Assembly: GCA_958298945.1 (NCBI GenBank)
Contig: CATQJD010000111.1
Span: forward strand, 124,001-188,000
Reading direction: 5' to 3'
From: Atherix ibis
Lineage: Eukaryota > Arthropoda > Insecta > Diptera > Athericidae
DNA: 64,000 nucleotides
Shown: in pieces, positions 42,399-57,660 of the stretch
Numbering within the stretch: the stretch's first letter is position 1
How the letters are laid out: every line of letters starts with the position of its first letter
Notes under the pieces: model-generated
The model's input: the letters and a program-made list of their open reading frames with translations, nothing else
Databases searched by the model: none
What the model was told of the DNA's origin: nothing
Program-made: the position numbers and the translations under genes

Positions 42399-44117
42399 AC
42401 TGAAACATATGATACTACTTCATATTCCTCTCAAACATACTACTTCATATTCCTCTTAAACATACTACTTCATATTCCTCTTTAATATACTACTTCATAT
42501 TCCTCTTAAATATACTACTTCATATTCCTCTTAAATATACTACTTCATATTCCTCTTAAACATACTACTTCATATTCCTCTTAAACATACTACTTCATAT
42601 TCCTCTTAAACATACTACTTCATATTCCTCTTAAACATACTATTTCATATTCCCCTTAAATATACTACTTCATATTCATCTTAAATATACTACTTCATAT
42701 TCCTCTTAAATATACTACTTCATATTCCTCTTAAATATACTACTTCATATATCTCTTAAATATACTACTTCATATTCCTCTTAAACATACTACTTCATAT
42801 TCCTCTTAAACATACAACTTCATATTCCTCTTAAACATACTACTTCATATTCCTCTTAAACATACTACTTCATATTCCTCTTAAATATACTACTTTATAT
42901 TCATCTAAAATATACTTCATATTCCTCTTAAATATACTACTTCATATTCCTCTTAAATATACTTCATATTCCTCTTAAATATACTACTTCATATTCCTCT
43001 TAAATATACTACTTCATATTCCTCTTAAACATACTATTTCATATTTCTCTTAAATATACAACTTCATATACATCTTAAATATACTACTTCATTTCCTCTT
43101 AAATATACTACTTCATATTCCTCTTAAACATACTACTTCATATTCCTCTTAAACATACTACTTCATATTCCTCTTAAACATACTACTTCATAATCCTCTT
43201 ACACATACTACTGCATATTCCTCTTAAATATACTACCTCATATTCCTCTTAAACATACTACTTCGTATTCCTCTTAAATATACTACTTCATATTCCTCTT
43301 CAATATACTACTTCATATTCCTTTTAAACATACTACTTCATATTCCTCTTAAACATACTACTTCATATTCCTCTTAAACATACTACTTCATATTCCTCTT
43401 AAACATACTACTTCATATTCCTCTTAAACATACTACTTCGTATTCCTCTTAAATATACTACTTCATATTCCTCTTAAATATACTACTTCATATTCCTTTT
43501 AAACATACTACTTCATATTCATCTTAAACATACTACTTCATATTGCTCTTAAACATACTACTTCATATTCTTCTTAAATATAATACTTCATATTCCTCTT
43601 AAATATACTACTTCATATTCCTCGTAAATATACTACTTCATATTCCTCTTAAACATACTACTTCATTTTCGTCTTAAATATACTACTTCATATTCCTCTT
43701 AAATATACTACTTTATATTCCTCTTAAATATACTACTTCATATTCCTCTTAAATATACTACTTCATATTCCTCTTAAATATACTAATTCATATTCCTCTT
43801 AAACATACTACTTCATATTCCTCTTAAATATACTACTTCATATTCCTCCTAATATACTACTTTATATTCCTCTTAAATATACTTCTTCATATTCCTCTTA
43901 AATATACTACTTCATATTTCTCTTAAATATACTACTTCATATTCCTCTTAAATATACTTCATATTTCTCTTAAATATACTACCTCATATTCCTCTTGAAC
44001 ATACTACTTCATATTCCTCTTAAACATACTACTTCATATTCCTCTTAAATATACTACTTCATATTACTCTTAAACATACTACTTCTTATTCCTCTTAAAC
44101 ATACTACTTCATATTCC
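42399..44117 (+). repeat. Right higher-order repeat, unit 1 (1,719 bp)
   Basis: It starts at the 30-bp monomer. Ordered markers are CCTCTCAAAC, CCTCTTTAATA, TTCCCCTTAAATA, TATATCTCTTAAA, TACAACTTC, TTCATCTAAAATATACTTC (22-bp monomers), TATACATC (43067) and the 23-bp CTTCATTTCC. The next TATACATC is 1,719 bp on, and the 30-bp monomer recurs at the same spacing. This unit lacks the 27-bp CATATATTTC monomer of later units. Confidence 0.8.
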
Positions 44118-45892
44118 ACTGAAACATATGATACTACTTCATATTCCTCTCAAACATACTACTTCATATTCCTCTTAAACATACTACTTCATATTCCTCT
44201 TTAATATACTATTTCATATTCCTCTTAAATATACTACTTCATATTCCTCTTAAATATACTACTTCATATTCCTCTTAAACATACTACTTCATATTCCTCT
44301 TAAACATACTACTTCATATTCATCTTAAACATACTACTTCATATTCCTCTTAAACATACTATTTCATATTCCCCTTAAATATACTACTTCATATTCATCT
44401 TAAATATACTACTTCATATTCCTCTTAAATATACTACTTCATATTCCTCTTAAATATACTACTTCATATATCTCTTAAATATACTACTTCATATTCCTCT
44501 TAAACATACTACTTCATATTCCTCTTAAACATACAACTTCATATTCCTCTTAAACATACTACTTCATATTCCTCTTAAACATACTACTTCATATTCCTCT
44601 TAAATATACTACTTTATATTCATCTAAAATATACTTCATATTCCTCTTAAATATACTACTTCATATTCCTCTTAAATATACTTCATATTTCTCTTAAATA
44701 TACTACTTCATATTCCTCTTAAATATACTACTTCATATTCCTCTTAAACATACTATTTCATATTTCTCTTAAATATACAACTTCATATACATCTTAAATA
44801 TACTACTTCATTTCCTCTTAAATATACTACTTCATATTCCTCTTAAATATACTACTTCATATTCGTCTTAAATATACTACTTCATTTTCCTCTTAAACAT
44901 ACTACTTCATATTCCTTTTAAACATACTACTTCATATTCCTCTTAAACAAACTACTTCATATTCCTCTTAAACATACTACTTCATATTCCTCTTAAATAT
45001 ACTACTTCATATTCATCTTAAATATACTACTTCATATTCCTCTTAAATATACTACTTCATATTTCTCTTAAATATACTACTTCATATTCCTCTTAAATAT
45101 ACTACTTCACATTCCTCTTAAATATACTACTTCATATTCCTCTTAAACGTACTACTTCATAATGATCTTAAACAAACTCCTTCATATTCCTCTTAAATAT
45201 ACTACTTCATATTCCTCTTAAACATACTACTTCATATTCCTCTTAAGCATACTACTTCATATTCCTCTTAAATATACTACTTCATATATTTCTCTTAAAC
45301 ATACTACTTCATATTCCTCTTAAACATAATACTTCATATTCCTCTTAAACATACTACTTCATATTCCTCTTAAACATACTACTTCATATTCCTCTTAAAC
45401 ATACTACTTCATATTCGTCTTAAACATACTAATTCATATTAATATTAAACATACTACTTCATATTCCACTTAAACATACTACTTCATATGCGTCTTAAAC
45501 ATAATACTTCATATTACTCTTAAACATAATACATCATATTCCTCTTAAACATACTACTTCATATTCCTCTTAAATATACTACTTCATATTCCTCTTAAAT
45601 ATACTACTTCATATTCCTCTTCAACATACTACTTCATATTCCTCTTAAACATACTACTTCATATTATTCTTAAACATACTACTTCATATTCCTCTTAAAT
45701 ATACTACTTCATATTCCTCTTAAATATACTACTTCATATTCCTCTTAAATATACTACTTCATATTCCTCTTAAATATACTACTTCATATTCCTCTTAAAC
45801 GTACTACTTCATAATGATCTTAAACATTCTCCTTCATATTCCTCTTAAATATACTACTTCATATTCCTCTTAAACATACTACTTCATATTCC
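44118..45892 (+). repeat. Right higher-order repeat, unit 2 (1,775 bp)
   Basis: It carries TATACATC at 44786 and gains a section with CATAATGATC (45.15 and 45.81 kb), the 27-bp CATATATTTC monomer (45283), TATTAATATTAAAC and TATGCGTC. The period to the next unit is 1,775 bp (71 monomers) for the 30-bp, 27-bp and TATACATC markers alike. Confidence 0.85.
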
Positions 45893-48414
45893 ACTGAAAC
45901 ATATGATACTACTTCATATTTTTCTTAAACATACTACTTCATATTCCTCTTAAACATACTACTTCATAATCCTCTTACACATACTACCGCATATTCCTCT
46001 TAAATATACTACTTCATATTCCTCTTAAATATACTACTTCATATTCCTCTTAAACATACTACTTCATATTCCTCTTAAACATACTACTTCATATTCATCT
46101 TAAACATACTACTTCATATTCCTCTTAAACATACTATTTCATATTCCCCTTAAATATACTACTTCATATTCATCTTAAATATACTACTTCATATTCCTCT
46201 TAAATATACTACTTCATATTCCTCTTAAATATACTACTTCATATATCTCTTAAATATACTACTTCATATTCCTCTTAAACATACTACTTCATATTCCTCT
46301 TAAACATACAACTTCATATTCCTCTTAAACATACTACTTCATATTCCTCTTAAACATACTACTTCATATTCCTCTTAAATATACTACTTTATATTCATCT
46401 AAAATATACTTCATATTCCTCTTAAATATACTACTTCATATTCCTCTTAAATATACTTCATATTTCTCTTAAATATACTACTTCATATTCCTCTTAAATA
46501 TACTACTTCATATTCCTCTTAAACATACTATTTCATATTTCTCTTAAATATACAACTTCATATACATCTTAAATATACTACTTCATTTCCTCTTAAATAT
46601 ACTACTTCATATTCCTCTTAAATATACTACTTCATATTCGTCTTAAATATACTACTTCATTTTCCTCTTAAACATACTACTTCATATTCCTTTTAAACAT
46701 ACTACTTCATATTCCTCTTAAACAAACTACTTCATATTCCTCTTAAACATACTACTTCATATTCCTCTTAAATATACTACTTCATATTCATCTTAAATAT
46801 ACTACTTCATATTCCTCTTAAATATACTACTTCATATTTCTCTTAAATATACTACTTCATATTCCTCTTAAATATACTACTTCACATTCCTCTTAAATAT
46901 ACTACTTCATATTCCTCTTAAACGTACTACTTCATAATGATCTTAAACAAACTCCTTCATATTCCTCTTAAATATACTACTTCATATTCCTCTTAAACAT
47001 ACTACTTCATATTCCTCTTAAGCATACTACTTCATATTCCTCTTAAATATACTACTTCATATATTTCTCTTAAACATACTACTTCATATTCCTCTTAAAC
47101 ATAATACTTCATATTCCTCTTAAACATACTACTTCATATTCCTCTTAAACATACTACTTCATATTCCTCTTAAACATACTACTTCATATTCGTCTTAAAC
47201 ATACTAATTCATATTAATATTAAACATACTACTTCATATTCCACTTAAACATACTACTTCATATGCGTCTTAAACATAATACTTCATATTACTCTTAAAC
47301 ATAATACATCATATTCCTCTTAAACATACTACTTCATATTCCTCTTAAATATACTACTTCATATTCCTCTTAAATATACTACTTCATATTCCTCTTCAAC
47401 ATACTACTTCATATTCCTCTTAAACATACTACTTCATATTATTCTTAAACATACTACTTCATATTCCTCTTAAATATACTACTTCATATTCCTCTTAAAT
47501 ATACTACTTCATATTCCTCTTAAATATACTACTTCATATTCCTCTTAAATATACTACTTCATATTCCTCTTAAACGTACTACTTCATAATGATCTTAAAC
47601 ATTCTCCTTCATATTCCTCTTAAATATACTACTTCATATTCCTCTTAAACATACTACTTCATATTCCACTGAAACATATGATACTACTTCATATTTTTCT
47701 TAAACATACTACTTCATATTCCTCTTAAACATACTACTTCATAATCCTCTTACACATACTACCGCATATTCCTCTTAAATATACTACTTCATATTCCTCC
47801 TAATATACTACTTTATATTCCTCTTAAATATACTTCTTTATATTCCTCTTAAATATACTACTTCATATTTCTCTTAAATATACTACTTCATATTCCTCTT
47901 AAATATACTTCATATTTCTCTTAAATATACTACCTCATATTCCTCTTGAACATACTACTTCATATTCCTCTTAAACATACTACTTCATATTCCTCTTAAA
48001 TATACTACTTCATATTCCTCTTAAATATACTACTTCATATTCCTCTTAAATATACTACTTCATATTCCTCTTAAATATACTAATTCATATTCCTCTTAAA
48101 CATACTACTTCATATTCCTCTTAAATATACTACTTCATATTCCTCCTAATATACTACTTTATATTCCTCTTAAATATACTTCTTTATATTCCTCTTAAAT
48201 ATACTACTTCATATTTCTCTTAAATATACTACTTCATATTCCTCTTAAATATACTTCATATTTCTCTTAAATATACTACCTCATATTCCTCTTGAACATA
48301 CTACTTCATATTCCTCTTAAACATACTACTTCATATTCCTCTTAAATATACTACTTCATATTACTCTTAAACATACTACTTCTTATTCCTCTTAAACATA
48401 CTACTTCATATTCC
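45893..48414 (+). repeat. Right higher-order repeat, unit 3
   Basis: It carries TATACATC at 46561, the 27-bp monomer at 47058 and a first 30-bp monomer at 47668. It is longer than unit 2 by an inserted block of 747 bp between the 30-bp monomers at 47668 and 48415. The inserted block includes the 346-bp tandem pair listed below. Confidence 0.8.
47796..48380 (+). repeat. 346-bp tandem pair inside unit 3
   Basis: CCTCCTAATATAC at 47796 and 48142 starts two copies of a 346-bp block with TTTATATTCC, ACTTCTTTATATTCC, a 22-bp TATACTTCATATTTC monomer and CTCTTGAACATAC. Copy 2 leaves the pattern where TTACTCTTAAAC replaces TTCCTCTTAAATA, about 240 bp in. Confidence 0.8.
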
Positions 48415-50836
48415 ACTGAAACATATGATACTACTTCATATTCCTCTCAAACATACTACTTCATATTCCTCTTAAACATACTACTTCATATTCCTCTTAA
48501 ACATACTACTTCATATTCATCTTAAACATACTACTTCATATTCCTCTTAAACATACTATTTCATATTCCCCTTAAATATACTACTTCATATTCATCTTAA
48601 ATATACTACTTCATATTCCTCTTAAATATACTACTTCATATTCCTCTTAAATATACTACTTCATATATCTCTTAAATATACTACTTCATATTCCTCTTAA
48701 ACATACTACTTCATATTCCTCTTAAACATACAACTTCATATTCCTCTTAAACATACTACTTCATATTCCTCTTAAACATACTACTTCATATTCCTCTTAA
48801 ATATACTACTTTATATTCATCTAAAATATACTTCATATTCCTCTTAAATATACTACTTCATATTCCTCTTAAATATACTTCATATTTCTCTTAAATATAC
48901 TACTTCATATTCCTCTTAAATATACTACTTCATATTCCTCTTAAACATACTATTTCATATTTCTCTTAAATATACAACTTCATATACATCTTAAATATAC
49001 TACTTCATTTCCTCTTAAATATACTACTTCATATTCCTCTTAAATATACTACTTCATATTCGTCTTAAATATACTACTTCATTTTCCTCTTAAACATACT
49101 ACTTCATATTCCTTTTAAACATACTACTTCATATTCCTCTTAAACAAACTACTTCATATTCCTCTTAAACATACTACTTCATATTCCTCTTAAATATACT
49201 ACTTCATATTCATCTTAAATATACTACTTCATATTCCTCTTAAATATACTACTTCATATTTCTCTTGAATATACTACTTCATATTCCTCTTAAATATACT
49301 ACTTCACATTCCTCTTAAATATACTACTTCATATTCCTCTTAAACGTACTACTTCATAATGATCTTAAACAAACTCCTTCATATTCCTCTTAAATATACT
49401 ACTTCATATTCCTCTTAAACATACTACTTCATATTCCTCTTAAGCATACTACTTCATATTCCTCTTAAATATACTACTTCATATATTTCTCTTAAACATA
49501 CTTTTTCATATTCCTCTTAAACATAATACTTCATATTCCTCTTAAACATACTACTTCATATTCCTCTTAAACATACTACTTCATATTCCTCTTAAACATA
49601 CTACTTCATATTCGTCTTAAACATACTAATTCATATTAATATTAAACATACTACTTCATATTCCACTTAAACATACTACTTCATATGCGTCTTAAACATA
49701 ATACTTCATATTACTCTTAAACATAATACATCATATTCCTCTTAAACATACTACTTCATATTCCTCTTAAATATACTACTTCATATTCCTCTTAAACATA
49801 CTACTTCATATTGCTCTTCAACATACTACTTCATATTCCTCTTAAACATACTACTTCATATTATTCTTAAACATACTACTTCATATTCCTCTTAAATATA
49901 CTACTTCATATTCCTCTTAAATATACTACTTCATATTCCTCTTAAATATACTACTTCATATTCCTCTTAAATATACTACTTCATATTCCTCTTAAACGTA
50001 CTACTTCATAATGATCTTAAACATTCTCCTTCATATTCCTCTTAAATATACTACTTCATATTCCTCTTAAACATACTACTTCATATTCCACTGAAACATA
50101 TGATACTACTTCATATTTTTCTTAAACATACTACTTCATATTCCTCTTAAACATACTACTTCATAATCCTCTTACACATACTACCGCATATTCCTCTTAA
50201 ATATACTACTTCATATTCCTCCTAATATACTACTTTATATTCCTCTTAAATATACTTCTTTATATTCCTCTTAAATATACTACTTCATATTTCTCTTAAA
50301 TATACTACTTCATATTCCTCTTAAATATACTTCATATTTCTCTTAAATATACTACCTCATATTCCTCTTGAACATACTACTTCATATTCCTCTTAAACAT
50401 ACTACTTCATATTCCTCTTAAATATACTACTTCATATTCCTCTTAAATATACTACTTCATATTCCTCTTAAATATACTACTTCATATTCCTCTTAAATAT
50501 ACTAATTCATATTCCTCTTAAACATACTACTTCATATTCCTCTTAAATATACTACTTCATATTCCTCCTAATATACTACTTTATATTCCTCTTAAATATA
50601 CTTCTTTATATTCCTCTTAAATATACTACTTCATATTTCTCTTAAATATACTACTTCATATTCCTCTTAAATATACTTCATATTTCTCTTAAATATACTA
50701 CCTCATATTCCTCTTGAACATACTACTTCATATTCCTCTTAAACATACTACTTCATATTCCTCTTAAATATACTACTTCATATTACTCTTAAACATACTA
50801 CTTCTTATTCCTCTTAAACATACTACTTCATATTCC
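48415..50836 (+). repeat. Right higher-order repeat, unit 4 (2,422 bp)
   Basis: It repeats unit 3 at 2,422 bp: TATACATC 46561/48983, 27-bp monomer 47058/49480, 30-bp monomers 47668/50090 and 48415/50837, CCTCCTAAT 47796/50218. It is four monomers (100 bp) shorter than unit 5 just after its first 30-bp monomer. From this unit on, the monomer after the 27-bp variant has ACTTTTTC in place of ACTACTTC, a mutation shared with units 5 and 6. Confidence 0.85.
50218..50800 (+). repeat. 346-bp tandem pair inside unit 4
   Basis: CCTCCTAATATAC at 50218 and 50564 repeats the structure of 47796/48142 with the same 346-bp spacing. The pair was therefore formed first and the 2.42-kb unit was duplicated afterwards. 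Confidence 0.8.
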
Positions 50837-52611
50837 ACTGAAACATATGATACTACTTCATATTCCTCTCAAACATACTACTTCATATTCCTCTTAAACA
50901 TACTACTTCATATTCCTCTTTAATATACTACTTCATATTCCTCTTAAATATACTACTTCATATTCCTCTTAAATATACTACTTCATATTCCTCTTAAACA
51001 TACTACTTCATATTCCTCTTAAACATACTACTTCATATTCCTCTTAAACATACTACTTCATATTCCTCTTAAACATACTATTTCATATTCCCCTTAAATA
51101 TACTACTTCATATTCATCTTAAATATACTACTTCATATTCCTCTTAAATATACTACTTCATATTCCTCTTAAATATACTACTTCATATATCTCTTAAATA
51201 TACTACTTCATATTCCTCTTAAACATACTACTTCATATTCCTCTTAAACATACAACTTCATATTCCTCTTAAACATACTACTTCATATTCCTCTTAAACA
51301 TACTACTTCATATTCCTCTTAAATATACTACTTTATATTCATCTAAAATATACTTCATATTCCTCTTAAATATACTACTTCATATTCCTCTTAAATATAC
51401 TTCATATTTCTCTTAAATATACTACTTCATATTCATCTTAAATATACTACTTCATATTCCTCTTAAACATACTATTTCATATTTCTCTTAAATATACAAC
51501 TTCATATACATCTTAAATATACTACTTCATTTCCTCTTAAATATACTACTTCATATTCCTCTTAAATATACTACTTCATATTCCTCTTAAATATACTACT
51601 TCATTTTCCTCTTAAACATACTACTTCATATTCCTTTTAAACATACTACTTCATATTCCTCTTAAACAAACTAGTTCATATTCCTCTTAAACATACTACT
51701 TCATATTCCTCTTAAATATACTACTTCATATTCATCTTAAATATACTACTTCATATTCCTCTTAAATATACTACTTCATATTTCTCTTAAATATACTACT
51801 TCATATTCCTCTTAAATATACTACTTCACATTCCTCTTAAATATACTACTTCATATTCCTCTTAAACGTACTACTTCATAATGATCTTAAACAAACTCCT
51901 TCATATTCCTCTTAAATATACTACTTCATATTCCTCTTAAACATACTACTTCATATTCCTCTTAAGCATACTACTTCATATTCCTCTTAAATATACTACT
52001 TCATATATTTCTCTTAAACATACTTTTTCATATTCCTCTTAAACATAATACTTCATATTCCTCTTAATCATACTACTTCATATTCCTCTTAAACATACTA
52101 CTTCATATTCCTCTTAAACATACTACTTCATATTCGTCTTAAACATACTAATTCTTATTAATATTAAACATACTACTTCATATTCCACTTAAACATACTA
52201 CTTCATATGCGTTTTAAACATAATACTTCATATTACTCTTAAACATAATACTTTATATTCCTCTTAAACATACTACTTCATATTCCTCTTAAATATACTA
52301 CTTCATATTCCTCTTAAACATACTACTTCATATTCCTCTTCAACATACTACTTCATATTCCTCTTAAACATACTACTTCATATTATTCTTAAACATACTA
52401 CTTCATATTCCTCTTAAATATACTACTTCATATTCCTCTTAAATATACTACTTCATATTCCTCTTAAATATACTACTTCATATTCCTCTTAAATATACTA
52501 CTTCATATTCCTCTTAAACGTACTACTTCATAATGATCTTAAACATTCTCCTTCATATTCCTCTTAAATATACTACTTCATATTCCTCTTAAACATACTA
52601 CTTCATATTCC
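50837..52611 (+). repeat. Right higher-order repeat, unit 5
   Basis: TATACATC is at 51505 (2,522 bp after unit 4) and the 27-bp monomer at 52002. It ends with a single 30-bp monomer at 52612, without the 747-bp block. Private changes include AAACTAGTTC near 51670, shared with unit 6, and TTCTTATTAATATT near 52153. Confidence 0.8.
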
Positions 52612-54586
52612 ACTGAAACATATGATACTACTTCATATTTTTCTTAAACATACTACTTCATATTTCTCTTAAACATACTACTTCATAATACTCTTAAATA
52701 TACTACTTCATATTACTCTCAAACATACTACTTCATATTCCTCTTAAACATACTACTTCATATTCCTTTTAAACATACTACTTCATATTCCTCTTAAACA
52801 TACTACTTCATATTCCTCTTAAACATACTACTTCATATTCCTCTTAAATATACAACTTTATATTCCCCTTAAATATACTACTTCATATTCCTCTTAAAAA
52901 TACTACTTCATATTCCTCTTAAATATACTACTTCATATTCCTCTTAAATATACTACTTCATATTCCTCTTAAACATACTACTTCATATTCCTCTTAAACA
53001 TACTACTTCATATTCCTCTTAAACATACTACTTCATATTCCTCTTAAACATACTATTTCATATTCCCCTTAAATATACTACTTCATATTCATCTTAAATA
53101 TACTACTTCATATTCCTCTTAAATATACTACTTCATATTCCTCTTAAATATACTACTTCATATATCTCTTAAATATACTACTTCATATTCCTCTTAAACA
53201 TACTACTTCATATTCCTCTCAAACATACAACTTCATATTCCTCTTAAACATACTACTTCATATTCCTCTTAAACATACTACTTCATATTCCTCTTAAATA
53301 TACTACTTTATATTCATCTAAAATATACTTCATATTCCTCTTAAATATACTACTTCATATTCCTCTTAAATATACTTCATATTTCTCTTAAATATACTAC
53401 TTCATATTCCTCTTAAATATACTACTTCATATTCCTCTTAAACATACTATTTCATATTTCTCTTAAATATACAACTTCATATACATCTTAAATATACTAC
53501 TTCATTTCCTCTTACATATACTACTTCATATTCCTCTTAAATATACTACTTCATATTCCTCTTAAATATACTACTTCATTTTCCTCTTAAACATACTACT
53601 TCATATTCCTTTTAAACATACTACTTCATATTCCTCTTAAACAAACTAGTTCATATTCCTCTTAAACATACTACTTCATATTCCTCTTAAATATACTACT
53701 TCATATTCATCTTAAATATACTACTTCATATTCCTCTTAAATATACAACTTCATATTTCTCTTAAATATACTACTTCATCATCCTCTTAAATATACTACT
53801 TCACATTCCTCTTAAATATACTACTTCATATTCCTCTTAAACGTACTACTTCATAATGATCTTAAACAAACTCCTTCATATTCCTCTTAAATATACTACT
53901 TCATATTCCTCTTAAACATACTACTTCATATTCCTCTTAAGCATACTACTTCATATTCCTCTTAAATATACTACTTCATATATTTCTCTTAAACATACTT
54001 TTTCATATTCCTCTTAAACATAATACTTCATATTCCTCTTAAACATACTACTTCATATTCCTCTTAAACATACTACTTCATATTCCTCTTAAACATACTA
54101 CTTCATATTCGTCTTAAACATACTAATTCATATTAATATTAAACATACTACTTCATATTCCACTTAAACATACTACTTCATATGCGTCTAAAACATAATA
54201 ATTCATATTACTCTTAAACATAATACTTCATATTCCTCTTAAACATACTACTTCATATTCCTCTTAAATATACTACTTCATATTCCTCTTAAACATACTA
54301 CTTCATATTCCTCTTCAACATACTACTTCATATTCCTCTTAAACATACTACTTCATATTATTCTTAAACATACTACTTCATATTCCTCTTAAATATACTA
54401 CTTCATATTCCTCTTAAATATACTACTTCATATTCCTCTTAAATATACTACTTCATATTCCTCTTAAATATACTACTTCATATTCCTCTAAAACGTACTA
54501 CTTCATAATGATCTTAAACATTCTCCTTCATATTCCTCTTAAATATACTACTTCATATTCCTCTTAAACATACTACTTCATATTCC
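52612..54586 (+). repeat. Right higher-order repeat, unit 6 (1,975 bp)
   Basis: TATACATC is at 53480 and the 27-bp monomer at 53977, both 1,975 bp (79 monomers) after unit 5. Its first part carries CATAATACTC monomers and a TTCCCCTTAAATA monomer of the 40.5-kb type, so it is a hybrid between the two block families. Confidence 0.8.
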
Positions 54587-56761
54587 ACTGAAACATATGA
54601 TACTACTTCATATTTTTCTTAAACATACTACTTCATATTTCTCTTAAACATACTACTTCATAATACTCTTAAATATACTACTTCATATTACTCTCAAACA
54701 TACTACTTCATATTCCTCTTAAACATACTACTTCATATGCCTTTTAAACATACTACTTCATATTCCTCTTAAACATACTACTTCATATTCCTCTTAAACA
54801 TACTACTTCATATTCCTCTTAAATATACTACTTTATATTCCCCTTAAATATACTACTTCATATTCCTCTTAAAAATACTACTTCATATTCCTCTTAAATA
54901 TACTACTTCATATTCCTCTTACACATACTACTTCATATTCCTCTTAAACATACTACTTCATATTCCTCTTAAACATACTACTTCATATTCCTCTTAAACA
55001 TACTACTTCATATTCTTCTTAAATATACTACTTTATATTTCTCTTAAATACACTACTTTATATTCCTCTTAAATATACTACTTCATATTCCTCTTAAATA
55101 TACTACTTCATATTCCTATTAAACATACTACTTCATATTCCTCTTAAACATACTACTTCATATTTCTGTTAAATATACTACTTCATATTCCTCTTAAATA
55201 TACTACTTCATATTCCTCTTAAATATGCTACTTCGTATTCCTCTTAAATATACTACTTCATATTCGTCTTAAATATACTACTTCATATTCCTCTTAAACA
55301 TACTACTTCATATTCCTCTTAAACATACTACTTCATATTCTTCTTAAACATACTACTTCATAATCCTCTTACACATACTACTGCATATTCCTCTTAAATA
55401 TACTACTTCATATTCCTCTTAAATATAATACTTCATATTCCCCTTAATATACTACTTCATATTCCTCTGAAATATACTACTTCATATTCCTCTTAAACAT
55501 ACTACTTCATATTCCTCTTAAACATACTACTTCATATTTCTGTTAAATATACTACTTCATATTCCTCTTAATTATACTACTTCATATTCCTCTTAAATAT
55601 ACTACTTCGTATTCCTCTTAAATATACTACTTCATATTCCTCTTAAATATACTACTTCATATTCCTCTTAAACATACTACTTCATATTCCTCTTAAACAT
55701 ACTACTTTATATTCCTCTTAAACATACTACTTCATAATCCTCTTACACATACTACTGCATATTCCTCTTAAACATACTACCTCATATTCCTCTTAAACAT
55801 ACTACTTCGTATTCCTCTTAAATATACTACTTCATATTCCTCTTAAATATACTACTTCATATTCCTCTTAAACATACTACTTCATATTCCTCTTAAACAT
55901 ACTACTTCATATTCCTCTTAAACATACTACTTCATATTCCTCTTAAACATACTACTTCATAATCCTCATACACGTACTACTGCATATTCCTCTTAAATAT
56001 ACTACCTCATATTCCTCTTAAACATACCACTTCGTATTCCTCTTAAATATACTACTTCATATTCCTCTTAAATATACTACTTCATATTCCTTTTAAACAT
56101 ACTACTTTATATTCCTCTTAAACATACTACTTCATATTCATCTTAAACATACTATTTCATATTCCTCTTAAACATACTACCTCATATTCCTCTCAAATAT
56201 ACTTCTTCATATTCTTCTTAAAAATAATACTTCATATTCCTCTTAAATATACTATTTCATATTCCTCGTAAATATACTACTTCATATTCCTCTTAAATAT
56301 GCTACTTCATATTCCTCTTAAACATACTACTTTATATTCCTCTTAAACATACTACTTCATATTACTCTTAAATATACTACTTCATATTACTCTTAAACAT
56401 ACTACTTCATATTCCTCTTAAATATACTAATTCATATTCCTCTTAAACATACTACTTCATATTTCTCTTAAATATACTACTTCATATTCCTCCTAATATA
56501 CTACTTTATATTCCTCTTAAATATACTTCTTCATATTCCTCTTAAATAGACTGCTTCATATTTCTCTTAAATATACTACTTCATATTCCTCTTAAATATA
56601 CTTCATATTTCTCTTAAATATACTACCTCATATTCCTCTTAAACATACTACTTCATATTCCTCTTAAACATACTACTTCATATTCCTCTTAAATATACTA
56701 CTTCGTATTACTCTTAAACATACTACTTCTTATTCCTCTTAAACATACTACTTCATATTCC
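54587..56761 (+). repeat. Distant copy of the 40.4-42.4 kb segment
   Basis: It aligns with 40423-42398 at an offset of 14,164 bp at the 30-bp monomer, then 14,139 and 14,138 at the two TTCTGTT monomers. One monomer and later one base (CCCCTTAATATAC near 55441) are missing here. The right end is longer than the partner, partly from an extra ATACACGTACTAC series near 55.97 kb. This shows block transfer across the intervening 12-kb higher-order array. Confidence 0.7.
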
Positions 56762-57660
56762 ACTGAAACATGTGATACTACTTCATATTCCTCTTAAACA
56801 TACTACTTCATATTCCTCTTAAACATACTACTTCATATTCCTCTTTAATATACTACTTCATATTCCTCTTAAATATACTACTTCATATTTCTCTTAAATA
56901 TACTACTTCATATTCCTCTTAAACATACTACTTCATATTCCTCTTAAACATACTACTTCATATTCCTCTTAAACATACTACTTCATATTCCTCTTAAACA
57001 TACTATTTCATATTCCCCTTAAATATACTACTTCATATTCATCTTAAATATACTACTTCATATTCCTCTTAAATATACTACTTCATATTCCTCTAAAATA
57101 TACTACTTCATATTCCTCTTAAATATACTAGTTCATATTCCTCTTAAACATACTACTTCATGTTCCTCTTAAACATACAACTTCATATTCCTCTTAAACA
57201 TACTACTTCATATTCCTCTTAAACATGCTACTTCATATTCCTCTTAAATATACTACTTCATATTCATCTAAAATATACTACTTCATATTCCTCTTAAATA
57301 TACTACTTCATATTCCTCTTAAATATACTACTTCATATTCCTCTTAAACATACTACTTCATATTTCTCTTAAATATACAACTTCATATACATCTTAAATA
57401 TACTCCTTCATATTCCTCTTAAATATACTACTTCATATTTCTCTTAAACATACTACTTCATATTCCTCTTAAGCATACTACTTCATATTCCTCTTAAATA
57501 TACTACTTCATATTCCTCTTAAACATACTTTTTCATATTCCTCTTAAACATAATACTTCATATTCCTCTTAAACATACTACTTCATATTCCTCTTAAACA
57601 TACTACTTCATATTCCTCTTAAACATACTACTTCATATTCCTCTTAAACATACTACTTCA

